Notes under the pieces: generated by a model | What the model was told of the DNA's origin: nothing | The model's input: only the letters and a program-made list of their open reading frames with translations | The model's database searches: none | Origin: an uncultured Nocardiaceae bacterium | GTDB lineage: Bacteria; Actinomycetota; Actinomycetes; Mycobacteriales; Mycobacteriaceae | Length of the DNA stretch: 28,090 nucleotides | Assembly: GCA_936936565.1 (NCBI GenBank) | Contig: CAKZIX010000174.1 | Location: 1 to 28,090 of the forward strand | Direction of reading: 5' to 3' | Part shown: in pieces, positions 1 to 7,990 of the stretch | Position numbering within the stretch: the first letter of the stretch is position 1 | Layout of the letters: each line of letters starts with the position of its first letter | Made by a program: the position numbers and the translations under genes

Positions 1-447
1 CCGATCTGGCGAGCACCGAAGGCGATGCAGGCGGCGAAGCGGTTGGCATGCAAGGTTTTTGCACCGGTCGTGCGTGCCGCCGAGTTCGGCGATCGGACGG
101 TCAGCCCGCGGGTGCTGGCCTTGGCGGACGCCATGCACAACGACACCCCGATCGCCACGATGGCATCGTTTCTCAGCGCATTCATGACCTACGACCGCTC
201 GGCCACGCTGGCCGCGTTGGCCGCGATTCCGACCATGGTGCTGTGCGGGACCGCCGACCTGATGACCCCGCCCAGCCTGTCCGTCGCGATGGCCGACGGC
301 ATCTCGAACGCCGACTTGGTTCTGGTCGACGGCGCCGGCCATTCGGTCATCCTGGAACAGCCCGACAGTGTCACCGATTCGGTTGTCGCACTGCTGGAAC
401 GAGCCCGCCGGACGTCGACGGACTCGCTCTTCGCGCTCGCAGCCTGA
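1..447 (+). CDS. alpha/beta hydrolase, C-terminal part (5' end outside window)
   Basis: The reading frame is open from base 1 and ends at TGA 445-447, so only the last ~148 residues are present. The part seen matches the C-terminal half of the alpha/beta-hydrolase fold. A strand ending in LCGTADLMTPP supplies the usual acid residue (Asp of GTAD), and GAGHSVILEQP near the end carries the catalytic His. A helical cap-like segment (HNDTPIATMASFLSAF) precedes them. The nucleophile elbow (GxSxG) would lie upstream, so substrate and exact family cannot be given. The gene converges on the ABC permease with only three bases between the stop codons. The alpha/beta-hydrolase call is firm; anything narrower is not. 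Confidence 0.85.
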   Translation, partial: PIWRAPKAMQAAKRLACKVFAPVVRAAEFGDRTVSPRVLALADAMHNDTPIATMASFLSAFMTYDRSATLAALAAIPTMVLCGTADLMTPPSLSVAMADGISNADLVLVDGAGHSVILEQPDSVTDSVVALLERARRTSTDSLFALAA

Positions 448-450
448 ACC

Positions 451-2850
451 TCATGCGCGGCTGCGCACCAGCGCCCAGCCGATCACGCCACCGAGGATGA
501 CCCCCATGACCGCGCCGAAGATCGAGATCAGCACCGACTCCAGATAGATGCCGAGCTGCACCTGTCCACGCGCCATGCCGATGGCGCGCAGCATGCCGAT
601 CTCGCGGCGCCGCTCCACCGCCGACAGCGCCAGCGTGTTGACGATGCCCAGGATCGCGATGATCACCGCCAAGCCGAGCAGGCCGTAGACGATCGCGAGC
701 ACGGTGTCGATCTGGCGCGCCTGCTCGCCCTTGAACTGCTCGCGGTCCATCACCTGAACCACGTCGAACGGCTCGGCCGCCTGCTCGAGAGCGCCCCGCA
801 TCGCCGGAATATCCGCGCCCGGAGCAGCCTTGACGAGCACGATGAAGTCGATGCGCGCCAGCTGCGGCATCAACTTCTGGAACAGCTGGTCCGAGGCGAT
901 CCATTTGCCCTGCAACGCGGTGTCGGCGTACACGCCGGTAACGGTGATCGGGACCCGCTGTTTGTCGACGCCCTCGAACTCGAGGCGTGCGCCCAGCCCC
1001 CAGCCCTTCTCGTCGGCCTGCGACTGCGAGACCAGCAGCCCGTCGCCGGGCAGCTCGGCGGTACCAGCGACGATGTCGTTGGTGACCACCGTCTGATACG
1101 GACCGCCGAACGAAATGCCTTGCTCACGTTCACCGTTCACCTGTGCGAACACCGGGCGCACCGGGATCGCCTGGGCCACCCCGTCGACGTCGCGAGCCAG
1201 CTCGGCCATCTTCGACGGCACCCCGGAACCCTGCGGGCCGCCCAGCACGTAGTCGGCGCGCACCCCGTTGTCGACCAGCTCGTCGATGCTTGCTTTGGCC
1301 GAGCTGCCCAGCATGCCGATCGCGGTGACCAGCATGAGCCCGAGTGTGAGCGCAAACGCGGTGGCGGCGGTGCGACGCGGATTGCGCACCGCGTTGTTGC
1401 GCGCCAGCCGGCCGACCGGCCACGACGACCGCGCGAACGGCGCCCCGAGGGCACCGACCACCGGCCGCGAGAGCCACGGCGCCGCCAGTAGCACCGCGAG
1501 CACCAGCACGGCGGCGCCGATCCCGACGATCGACGCCGGTGTCGGGCCGCTGTCCTGGGCGCCGTAGATCACCAGACCGGCGCCGGCCGCACCGAGTGCG
1601 GCACCGCAGAGGGTGCGCAGGCGCAGGCTGTCTCCGGTGGAGGCGAACTCTTCGCGCATGGCCTCCACGGGTGGCACCTTCGCCGCGCGCTGGGCCGGCG
1701 CGTAGGCGCTCGCGACGGTGACCACGACGCCGAGCAGGACCGCCACGATGACCGTGCGCGTCTGCAATTGCAGTGTGCCGGTGGGCAATCCGACGTCGAA
1801 TGCGTTGAGCAGCACGCCCAGCCCGTAGGCGAGCGCGACGCCGAGCGCAACGCCGATAGCACTGCCGACCAGGCCGATTACGAACGCTTCGAGGGTGACC
1901 GAATTGCGTACCTGCGCCCGGCTGGCGCCGACCGCGCGCAGCAGCGCGAGCTCACGCAGCCGCTGCGCGACGATCATCGAGAAGGTGTTGTAGATGATGA
2001 AGGTGCCCACGAGCAGGGCAATGGCGCCGAAGGCCAGCAGGAAATAGTTGATGAAGCTCAGCGCCTCGCCGATCTGGCCCTTCATCTCCTCGCGGACTTC
2101 GTCGCCGGTCTGCACCTTGTAGTCCGGGTAGGCGGCCTGGATCCGATCACGCAGCTCGTTGGCCGAGATGCCTTGCGCGGCAACGTCGATGTAGCGCACG
2201 TGCTGACCGTCGGTGAACAACTCGGCGGCTTGGGACTCGGCGAACTTGATCCCGATGAAACCGCCGGTCTCGGTGGGCGATTTGTAGAGCCCGGTGAGTT
2301 GCACCGGCATCGGCAGACTGGTCTTGCTCGGCACCAGGATCTTCACCTGGTCACCCACGTGCAGGCCCGCCTTACGCGCGGCGCTGTCGTTGAGCCCGAT
2401 TTCCCCGGGCCGGGTCGGCGCGACGCCGTCGATGAACGGCTCCTGCTTCTCCAGGCTGCGCTCGGCAGGCAGATAGGACTCCCCCATGCTCGGCGCCCCG
2501 CCCGTCTGCACCGCCTTGCCGTCGGCGTCGAACAGCACCACCGCTCCGAAGACGCCCGGCGCCACGGCGCGCACGTCCGGCATGGCGCGGATCGCTTCGG
2601 CGTCCGACAGCGGCACCCCGCGCGACAGCATGAGCCCTTGCTGCTGTTCGTTTTTGGGGCTGACCCGGACATCTACACCGCGAGCCAGATCGTCGAAGAT
2701 GCCGTCGAAGGTCTTCTGCAAAGTGTCGGTGAAGATGAACGAGCCCGCCACGAATGCGGTGCCGAGCACCACCGACAACACCGTGAGCGCAAGGCGAACC
2801 TTGTGTGCCGCCAGATTCCGCAGCGACACCTTGTGCATGACGCCGGCCAT
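451..2850 (-). CDS. ABC transporter permease, FtsX/MacB type, two FtsX domains
   Basis: This is a 799-aa integral membrane protein. A membrane segment lies near residues 18-38, followed by a ~220-residue extracellular domain of the MacB periplasmic-core type. An FtsX core comes next (FINYFLLAFGAIALLVGTF, then ...ALLRAVGASRAQV). The architecture then repeats: a middle membrane pair, a second extracellular domain, and a C-terminal FtsX core with the conserved RRREIGMLRAIGMARGQV turn. Two FtsX domains in one chain is the usual actinobacterial form for exporting lipoproteins, lipids or peptides. The substrate is unknown. The ATPase gene lies immediately upstream; its TAG directly abuts this ATG, so the two are translationally coupled. 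A second Met at codon 5 (MHKVSLRNL) is an alternative start. Confidence 0.93.
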   Translation of the reverse strand: MAGVMHKVSLRNLAAHKVRLALTVLSVVLGTAFVAGSFIFTDTLQKTFDGIFDDLARGVDVRVSPKNEQQQGLMLSRGVPLSDAEAIRAMPDVRAVAPGVFGAVVLFDADGKAVQTGGAPSMGESYLPAERSLEKQEPFIDGVAPTRPGEIGLNDSAARKAGLHVGDQVKILVPSKTSLPMPVQLTGLYKSPTETGGFIGIKFAESQAAELFTDGQHVRYIDVAAQGISANELRDRIQAAYPDYKVQTGDEVREEMKGQIGEALSFINYFLLAFGAIALLVGTFIIYNTFSMIVAQRLRELALLRAVGASRAQVRNSVTLEAFVIGLVGSAIGVALGVALAYGLGVLLNAFDVGLPTGTLQLQTRTVIVAVLLGVVVTVASAYAPAQRAAKVPPVEAMREEFASTGDSLRLRTLCGAALGAAGAGLVIYGAQDSGPTPASIVGIGAAVLVLAVLLAAPWLSRPVVGALGAPFARSSWPVGRLARNNAVRNPRRTAATAFALTLGLMLVTAIGMLGSSAKASIDELVDNGVRADYVLGGPQGSGVPSKMAELARDVDGVAQAIPVRPVFAQVNGEREQGISFGGPYQTVVTNDIVAGTAELPGDGLLVSQSQADEKGWGLGARLEFEGVDKQRVPITVTGVYADTALQGKWIASDQLFQKLMPQLARIDFIVLVKAAPGADIPAMRGALEQAAEPFDVVQVMDREQFKGEQARQIDTVLAIVYGLLGLAVIIAILGIVNTLALSAVERRREIGMLRAIGMARGQVQLGIYLESVLISIFGAVMGVILGGVIGWALVRSRA

Positions 2851-3627
2851 CTAAACCGCCACACTCCCCGCCGCCCCGGCGACATCCTCGACGGTTTCCA
2901 GATTCTTCATCCGGTCGAGCACGGATTCCGCTGTGGGATCACGCATTTCGTCGACGATCTGGCCGTCGGCCAGGAACACCACCCGATCGGCGTATGCGGC
3001 CGCACGCGGATCGTGGGTGACGATCACGACGGTCTGGCCGAATTCGTCGACCGCGGCGCGCAGAATCGCCAAAACCTCACCGGAAGAACGGGAATCGAGG
3101 TTGCCGGTGGGCTCGTCGCCGAAGATGATCTCCGGGCGCCCGGCCAGCGCGCGCGCACACGCCACGCGCTGCTGCTGACCGCCCGACAGCTCCGACGGGC
3201 GGTGCGTGAGACGGTCTTTGAGGCCGAGGCGGGTGAGCACGGTGTCCAGCCATTCGGGGTCCGGCTTGCGTCCCGCGATATCCGAAGGCAGCGTGATGTT
3301 TTCGAGCGCGGTCAGGGTGGGCACCAGGTTGAACGCCTGGAAGACGAATCCGATCCGGTCGCGCCGGAGGGCGGTCATCGCCCGGTCGCTCAGGCCCGAC
3401 AGCTCGGTGTCGCCGATCACCACCGAACCCGACGTCGCCGCGTCCAGACCGGCCAGACAGTGCATCAGCGTGGACTTGCCCGAGCCCGAGGGCCCCATGA
3501 TCGCCGTGAACTCTCCGCGCACGAATTCGGCGGACACGCCGTCGAGAGCGCGCACCTGGGTGTCCCCCGCGCCGTAGGTCTTGACCACGTTGATCGCGCG
3601 GGCTGCCGGCACCGCATGTGACGTCAT
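2851..3627 (-). CDS. ABC transporter ATP-binding protein, MacB/LolD type
   Basis: This 258-aa nucleotide-binding subunit carries Walker A GPSGSGKST (~residues 45-53), Q-loop FVFQAFNLVP, signature LSGGQQQRVA, Walker B EIIFGDEPT and switch His in VIVTHD. The sequence between Walker A and the signature (FNLVPTLTALENITLP) is typical of the MacB/LolD exporter branch, which fits the FtsX-type permease directly downstream. The start is uncertain. Codon 1 here (MTSHAV) is preceded seven bases upstream by CAGTAT, a weak -10 for a leaderless start. An in-frame ATG three codons upstream (3636) is equally possible. The frame stays open to 3753, but that extension is Arg/Gly-rich and unlike family N-termini. 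No strong ribosome-binding site is visible at either start. Confidence 0.92.
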   Translation of the reverse strand: MTSHAVPAARAINVVKTYGAGDTQVRALDGVSAEFVRGEFTAIMGPSGSGKSTLMHCLAGLDAATSGSVVIGDTELSGLSDRAMTALRRDRIGFVFQAFNLVPTLTALENITLPSDIAGRKPDPEWLDTVLTRLGLKDRLTHRPSELSGGQQQRVACARALAGRPEIIFGDEPTGNLDSRSSGEVLAILRAAVDEFGQTVVIVTHDPRAAAYADRVVFLADGQIVDEMRDPTAESVLDRMKNLETVEDVAGAAGSVAV

Positions 3628-3661
3628 GCTGTCCATACTGTCTGCACCGGCGGCACCCCGC

Positions 3662-3681
3662 CATCGGGATTTCCCCCGATG
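3662..3681. terminator. 7-bp hairpin between kinase and ABC exporter genes
   Basis: CATCGGG (3662-3668) and CCCGATG (3675-3681) pair perfectly around a six-base loop, nine bases past the kinase stop codon (minus strand) and before the ABC ATPase start. There is no U-tract, as is common for actinobacterial terminator-like stems. It could end or attenuate the kinase transcript, or stabilise its 3' end. Confidence 0.4.
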
Positions 3682-3689
3682 TCTTACGC

Positions 3690-4877
3690 CTACAGCGATA
3701 GACCGATGATCACCAGCACCACCAGCACCGCGATGAGTCCGAGCAGCACCCACAGCGCGGTGTTGCCACCGCTGTTCTGGGCGGGCGCGGTGTATCCCGG
3801 CGGACCCGGCCGCGGGCCGAACTGCGGCTGCGGGGGCCGAGCGTAGGGCGACTGGCCCGGCGCCGCGAACGGCTGCGGCTGCGGATAGCGCGGCGGGTAC
3901 TGCTGCTGCGGCGGCATCGGGTACGGCGGCGGTGGTGGCGCCGCGACCGGCGGCGGTGGTGGCGGGGGCGGCTCCGGCAGCCGCTGCTGCGGTTGCGGGC
4001 GCAGCGCGGTGGCCGCAACCGCGGGGCCGCGACCGGCGAGCGCCTCCTTGGCGGCTTCGGTGAACTCCGCACAGGTGGGGAACCGATCGTCGCGATTCTT
4101 GGCCATCGCCTTGGAGATCACCGCGTCCAGCGGCGCGGGCAAGCCCGGGCGCACCCGGCTCACCGCGGGCACCGGCTGGCTGAGGTGGCCGCTGATCATC
4201 GTCGACGGATTGGTCCCCGCGAACGGCGACGCGCCGGTGAGCAGCCGGAACAGCGTGCAGCCCAACGAGTACTGATCCGAACGATGGTCCACGTGCCCGC
4301 CGGAAAGCTGCTCCGGCGAGCCGTACACCAGCGTCGCCATGACCTGGCCCTTGGCGGTGAGGTTCACCGAGTCGTTGCGGGCGCGGGCGATGCCGAAGTC
4401 GGTGAGCAGGACCCGTTCGGGCCCGCGCGCCGCGGGCGCGAGCAGGATGTTCGCCGGCTTGACGTCACGGTGCAGCACTCCGGACAGGTGCGCAAAGTCC
4501 AGCGCCTTGCCCACCTCGGTCACGATGTGCAGGGCCCGCTCCGGATCCAGCGGGCCCTTGGCGACCACCGCGTGCGCGTCGGTGCCCTGCACGTACTGCA
4601 TCGAAATCCACAGCTGATTGTCCTCGGCGCCGCGGTCGTACACGGCGACGATGTTCGGATGCTCCAACCGAGCGGCGATGTCGGCCTCGCGTTCGAAGCG
4701 CTTGCGAATCTCGTTGTCGGTGAACAGATCGACGTTGAGCAGCTTGAGCGCGGTCAGCCGCGGCAGCCGTGGGTGGCGGGCCAAGTACACAGTGCCCATG
4801 CCGCCTTTGCCGAGCAAGCGTTCGATCACGTACTCGGCGAACACGTCGCCGCGCTGCAGCGCTCCGGAGTCTGCCAT
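3690..4877 (-). CDS. Ser/Thr protein kinase with C-terminal membrane anchor and no sensor domain
   Basis: This is a 395-aa Hanks-type kinase of the PknB-like actinobacterial group. It has a glycine loop GKGGMGTVYLAR (24-34), ATP lysine in ALK (~45), catalytic loop HRDVKPAN (136-143), DFG (160-162) and SPEQL in the activation segment (187-191). The kinase domain ends near residue 280. A Pro/Gln/Tyr-rich linker (~290-370, with runs of Pro) leads to one membrane helix (~373-394), after which the protein stops one residue later. So there is essentially no extracellular domain, unlike its paralogue at 6178-7914. The ATG at 4877 is preferred because the glycine loop follows at the usual distance and TAGGCT lies seven bases upstream, which predicts a leaderless mRNA. 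Upstream in-frame codons overlap the neighbouring hairpin. The substrate is unknown. Confidence 0.95.
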   Translation of the reverse strand: MADSGALQRGDVFAEYVIERLLGKGGMGTVYLARHPRLPRLTALKLLNVDLFTDNEIRKRFEREADIAARLEHPNIVAVYDRGAEDNQLWISMQYVQGTDAHAVVAKGPLDPERALHIVTEVGKALDFAHLSGVLHRDVKPANILLAPAARGPERVLLTDFGIARARNDSVNLTAKGQVMATLVYGSPEQLSGGHVDHRSDQYSLGCTLFRLLTGASPFAGTNPSTMISGHLSQPVPAVSRVRPGLPAPLDAVISKAMAKNRDDRFPTCAEFTEAAKEALAGRGPAVAATALRPQPQQRLPEPPPPPPPPVAAPPPPPYPMPPQQQYPPRYPQPQPFAAPGQSPYARPPQPQFGPRPGPPGYTAPAQNSGGNTALWVLLGLIAVLVVLVIIGLSL

Positions 4878-4884
4878 GGTCGTG

Positions 4885-4890
4885 AGCCTA
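4885..4890 (-). promoter_or_regulatory. -10 hexamer TAGGCT of kinase gene, leaderless
   Basis: On the minus strand TAGGCT fits the actinobacterial TANNNT consensus and is followed by exactly seven bases and then the ATG at 4877. Transcription would therefore start at the initiation codon. The hairpin at 4891-4916 occupies the spacer next to it. Confidence 0.5.
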
Positions 4891-4916
4891 GTGCCCCGGC
4901 TTCCGAGCCGGGGCAC
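4891..4916 (-). terminator. 10-bp perfect hairpin after lipase gene
   Basis: GTGCCCCGGC and GCCGGGGCAC form a perfect ten-base-pair stem with a six-base loop, 23 bases after the lipase stop codon and 14 bases before the kinase start. It is the strongest hairpin seen in the window and most likely ends lipase transcription. It has no U-run. It also abuts the putative kinase -10. Confidence 0.65.
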
Positions 4917-4939
4917 GGCGGCAATCCCGCACCCGCCGC

Positions 4940-6115
4940 TCAGCAGCGGGTGGGGGCCGGTTCGCCCCGGAAGCGCGCCTCGATGTAGTTCCACGCCTCG
5001 GCGAATCCCGCCGCCGCCGTGGTCATGTGCTCGGCGATGTCGTAGGGCACGAACGTCAGATTCGCACCGGCCCGGCAGTAGCGCTGCGCGACCTCGGACA
5101 CCGAATCGAACGGCGTGAGCCCGTCGTAGATGCCGTGCCAGATGTACATCGGCACCCGCGGCACCTCGGTCCGGTACCGCAGGCTGTTCTCACGCAACAC
5201 CTCGAACGCCGCGGTGGACTCCATCATCGCCTTGGAACCGGCGAATTCCTCGGCACTGCGGAACAGGCCGTGGAAGATCAGGAACCGGCGGCATTCGTTG
5301 TTCATGAACGTCCGGTACCAGTAGCCGTGGTCGTTGAGCTGCGTGGAGATCGGCAATCGCTCCGGATACTCGCGCTCGAGCCCCATCGCCGCCGCCCAGG
5401 CCAGTCCGAATCCGGGATGCGGCGCGAAGCCCAGGCCGCGCGCCATTTGCTCGAGATCGGCGGGAATGCCGCCGGCGGCAACGCCGGCGATCTTCACCTC
5501 CGGCGCGTACGTCGGCTGCAGTGCGGCCGCCCACGCACTCGCCATGCCGCCGCCGGAATAGCCGGCCAGCGCGACCGGCGCGTGCGCCAGCCCGAGCTCG
5601 GTGATCTTCTGGATGGCCCGAATGCTGTCCAGAGTGATCAGGCCGCCGAGCTTGGCGGCCCCGTACGCCCCGTTGGGACCGAGATGGTCGGGCACCGAGA
5701 CGGCCCACCCGCGGGCCAGCGGCAGATACATTCCCGGCGCATCGTTGAGTTCGGCGTTGAACAGCGAACGCGACGGATTGCACTTCACGCCAAGGGAATT
5801 GATGATCGCCTGGTAGGAGACCAGCGGCGGATTCGCCACCCCCTTGGGCAGGAACACCGTCGTCATGCCCATGATCGGCTTGCCGGTGGAGTTCGTCGAC
5901 CGGAAGGCCACGTGGTAGATCGTCGACTGCGGGTACCAGGTGTTGTCCACCGGCCGGAACCGGATCACATCACCCGGCTGACGCGCGGCCAGATCATCCG
6001 GCGGGGCAAAGAACGGGTCGGGGTCGGGCTCGGGGTACAGCGGCATGGCCGCGACCGCCGGGGCGAAACCGAGCAACAGCAAGACGGCAAACAAGATCCT
6101 CAGCGGAAAGCGCAC
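4940..6115 (-). CDS. secreted triacylglycerol lipase (secretory lipase family)
   Basis: This is a 391-aa exported hydrolase. An N-terminal signal peptide (RFPLRILFAVLLLLGFAPAVAA, cleavage near residue 23-24) is followed by a Pro/Asp-rich stretch. The fold matches the fungal/actinobacterial secretory lipase (LIP) family. The nucleophile elbow is GYSGGG (Ser ~187), the acid is in WHGIYDGLTP and the His is in AEHMTTAA. HLGPNGAYG after the first strands is also characteristic. It likely hydrolyses acyl esters outside the cell. The start is GTG, supported by a purine-rich site GAGGGAGA a few bases upstream. The gene lies between two kinase genes on the same strand, 62 bases after the upstream kinase stop. 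A candidate -10 at 6150-6155 gives it its own promoter. Confidence 0.9.
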   Translation of the reverse strand: MRFPLRILFAVLLLLGFAPAVAAMPLYPEPDPDPFFAPPDDLAARQPGDVIRFRPVDNTWYPQSTIYHVAFRSTNSTGKPIMGMTTVFLPKGVANPPLVSYQAIINSLGVKCNPSRSLFNAELNDAPGMYLPLARGWAVSVPDHLGPNGAYGAAKLGGLITLDSIRAIQKITELGLAHAPVALAGYSGGGMASAWAAALQPTYAPEVKIAGVAAGGIPADLEQMARGLGFAPHPGFGLAWAAAMGLEREYPERLPISTQLNDHGYWYRTFMNNECRRFLIFHGLFRSAEEFAGSKAMMESTAAFEVLRENSLRYRTEVPRVPMYIWHGIYDGLTPFDSVSEVAQRYCRAGANLTFVPYDIAEHMTTAAAGFAEAWNYIEARFRGEPAPTRC

Positions 6116-6149
6116 ACTTCTCCCTCATCCAACGCTCCCGACCGCGAGC

Positions 6150-6155
6150 ATCTTA
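6150..6155 (-). promoter_or_regulatory. candidate -10 hexamer TAAGAT of lipase gene
   Basis: TAAGAT on the minus strand fits TANNNT. It would place a transcription start about 27 bases upstream of the GTG, leaving room for the visible ribosome-binding site. No good -35 is recognisable. Confidence 0.35.
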
Positions 6156-6177
6156 AAGACACTCGGCGTGACGCGCA

Positions 6178-7914
6178 TCACGAGAGGGGTGCGGCGGGCC
6201 ACCAATCCGCGAGGATCTGGCTCGCGTCGAGATCGTTCACCGCGGTCCCGACGATGTAGCGCGAGCGCGCCGGATCGTCCGGATACGAGGTGAGCACCGG
6301 GAACCGGGCGTCGTCGAGCGTGGTCACCTGCAGCGGCTTGGCCGAGCCGGGATGCGGTGTCGACACCGTCGGCGCCACCTGTCCCCTGCTGTTCTTCTGG
6401 CCGGCGAGGTACTGCTGCACCGTGGCGAAGCTGCCGAAGTCCCACACCGCATACGTCGCGTCCGGACCGTGGCAGGAGACGCCGACACGCTCGGCGCCAC
6501 CCGGTGGCGCCACCGTCGCCTCGTAGCAGGTGGCGCCCTGGTATCCGGTGCCGTCCGCGTCGGCCGACACCAGATCCGGGAACGCCGCGGCGATCGGTGC
6601 GTGGTCGCTGTCCCAGCCACCCGTCATCGCGGGCGAGTTGACCAGCTGGAAGAGCCCGAAGCCGCCTGCAACGACGAGCAGCACGACGACGGCCCCGATC
6701 ACCAGCGGCTTACGGCTGCGCCGGGCACCGAGGTTGGCGGGGTTGACGTAGGGCTGCGGCCGGTTGGGGGTCGCCGGCTGCGGCCGAGGCGGGGTGGACT
6801 GGGCCGGCTGCGCACGTGGCGGCGTGGGCTGGGCCGGCTGCGCACGCGGGGGCGTGGACTGGGCCTGCTGCGGCCGAGGCGGGGTGGCTTGCGCCGGCTG
6901 CGCACGTGGCGGCGTGTGGTGCGGCGGGGCGGTGGGCGGCGTGTGCTGGGGCGCCTGCGGCCGGTTGGGCGGCGCGGGCCGGTACGCCGGCGCCGAGAAC
7001 GCCGACGACTGCGGCGCCGCCGGGCGGTACACCGGGCGCGAAGCCACCGGCGGCACCGGGCCCGAGCCGGTTTCCAGGGCGGCGACCGCGGCCGCGGCGA
7101 AATCGCTGCAACTGTCGTAACGCTGCTCGGCACGCTTGGCCATTGCCCGCGCGATGACCGCGTCCATCGCCCGCGGGATGCCCGGCTTCACCCGGGACGG
7201 CTGCGGCGGCGGTGCGCTGGTGTGCTCGCGGATCGCTTGCGCGGGATTGGTTGCCGAGAACGGTGTTTCACCGGTGAGCAAGCGAAACAGCGTGCACGCC
7301 AACGAATATTGATCCGACCGCTCGTCGAGCTTCTCGCCGGCCAGTTGTTCGGGTGAGGCGTAGACGAGCGTGGCCATGATCTGGCCGACCTGGGTGAGCT
7401 GCATGGCATCGTCGCGGGCGCGGGCGATGCCGAAATCGCCGAGCAAGACGCGTTCGGGCACGCCGCGCTGCAGCGACACCGAAATCAGAATGTTGGCCGG
7501 TTTGACGTCGCGGTGCAGCACCCCGGCGGCGTGCGCGTGATCGAGCGCCTCGGCCGTCTGCGTCGCCACCCGGACCGCGCGCAGCGGGGTCATTTGGCCG
7601 CGCGCCACCGCGGTGGCCGCGTCGGTGCCCTTGACGTACTGCAGCGAGATCCACGGCTGATCGTCTTCCATGCCACGGTCGTAGATGCCGACGATGTTGG
7701 GATGCTCGAGCCGCGCGGCGAGATCGGCCTCGCGTTCGAAGCGCGCCCGCACCTCCCGGTCGGCGAACACGTCGGGATTGAGCAGCTTGAGGGCGGTGTG
7801 CCGGGGCAGCCGGGGGTGCCGGGCGAGGTAGACGGTGCCCATTCCGCCGCGGCCGAGCACACCCTCGATCGTGTACCCGGCGAAAATTTCGCCTGGTCGC
7901 AGTACCGCGCTCAC
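6178..7914 (-). CDS. Ser/Thr protein kinase with extracellular sensor domain
   Basis: This 578-aa transmembrane kinase is paralogous to the one at 3690-4877; the first ~280 residues align almost without gaps (same EREAD, HPNIV, SPEQL and SDQYSL blocks). It has glycine loop GRGGMGTVYLAR, ATP lysine ~43, HRDVKPAN (134-141), DFG (160-162) and ASPEQL. Residues ~290-390 are a Pro/Gln linker containing five ten-residue repeats. A basic stop-transfer RRSRK precedes one membrane helix (~403-425). The ~150-residue extracellular part has two Cys (GATCYEA and VSCHG) that could form a disulfide. It is not a PASTA or other ligand-binding domain I recognise. The start is GTG with a GAAGG-like site upstream. 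The gene is divergent from endonuclease IV. Confidence 0.95.
   Translation of the reverse strand: MSAVLRPGEIFAGYTIEGVLGRGGMGTVYLARHPRLPRHTALKLLNPDVFADREVRARFEREADLAARLEHPNIVGIYDRGMEDDQPWISLQYVKGTDAATAVARGQMTPLRAVRVATQTAEALDHAHAAGVLHRDVKPANILISVSLQRGVPERVLLGDFGIARARDDAMQLTQVGQIMATLVYASPEQLAGEKLDERSDQYSLACTLFRLLTGETPFSATNPAQAIREHTSAPPPQPSRVKPGIPRAMDAVIARAMAKRAEQRYDSCSDFAAAAVAALETGSGPVPPVASRPVYRPAAPQSSAFSAPAYRPAPPNRPQAPQHTPPTAPPHHTPPRAQPAQATPPRPQQAQSTPPRAQPAQPTPPRAQPAQSTPPRPQPATPNRPQPYVNPANLGARRSRKPLVIGAVVVLLVVAGGFGLFQLVNSPAMTGGWDSDHAPIAAAFPDLVSADADGTGYQGATCYEATVAPPGGAERVGVSCHGPDATYAVWDFGSFATVQQYLAGQKNSRGQVAPTVSTPHPGSAKPLQVTTLDDARFPVLTSYPDDPARSRYIVGTAVNDLDASQILADWWPAAPLS
6766..6915 (-). repeat. 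30-bp tandem repeat (x5) coding the kinase linker
   Basis: Five consecutive 30-base units inside the kinase gene encode variants of the decapeptide TPPRAQPAQ(A/S/P), residues ~334-383. The units stay in frame and differ by a few substitutions. The repeat sets the length of the juxtamembrane linker and is expected to vary in copy number between strains. Confidence 0.88.
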
Positions 7915-7978
7915 GTATCCCGCCTTCGTCGTGTCAGCACACAGGATACGAGGGGACGAGTATGTCGGCTGCCCGCTC

Positions 7979-7984
7979 TAAGGT
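7979..7984 (+). promoter_or_regulatory. -10 hexamer TAAGGT of endonuclease IV gene
   Basis: TAAGGT lies six bases upstream of the ATG at 7991, a leaderless spacing. The same bases (AAGGTGAT) could instead be read as a ribosome-binding site of a longer mRNA. The two readings cannot be separated by eye. Confidence 0.4.
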
Positions 7985-7990
7985 GATCGC

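Noticed and set aside
1768..3621. 617-codon plus-strand open frame
   Set aside because: It is the antisense shadow of the ABC permease and ATPase genes, which carry clear motifs; the translated product is His/Arg/Asp-rich low-complexity, typical of reverse frames in GC-rich DNA.
6352..7356. 334-codon plus-strand Arg/Gly-rich frame
   Set aside because: It is antisense to the second kinase, and its repeats are just the reverse of the kinase linker repeat.
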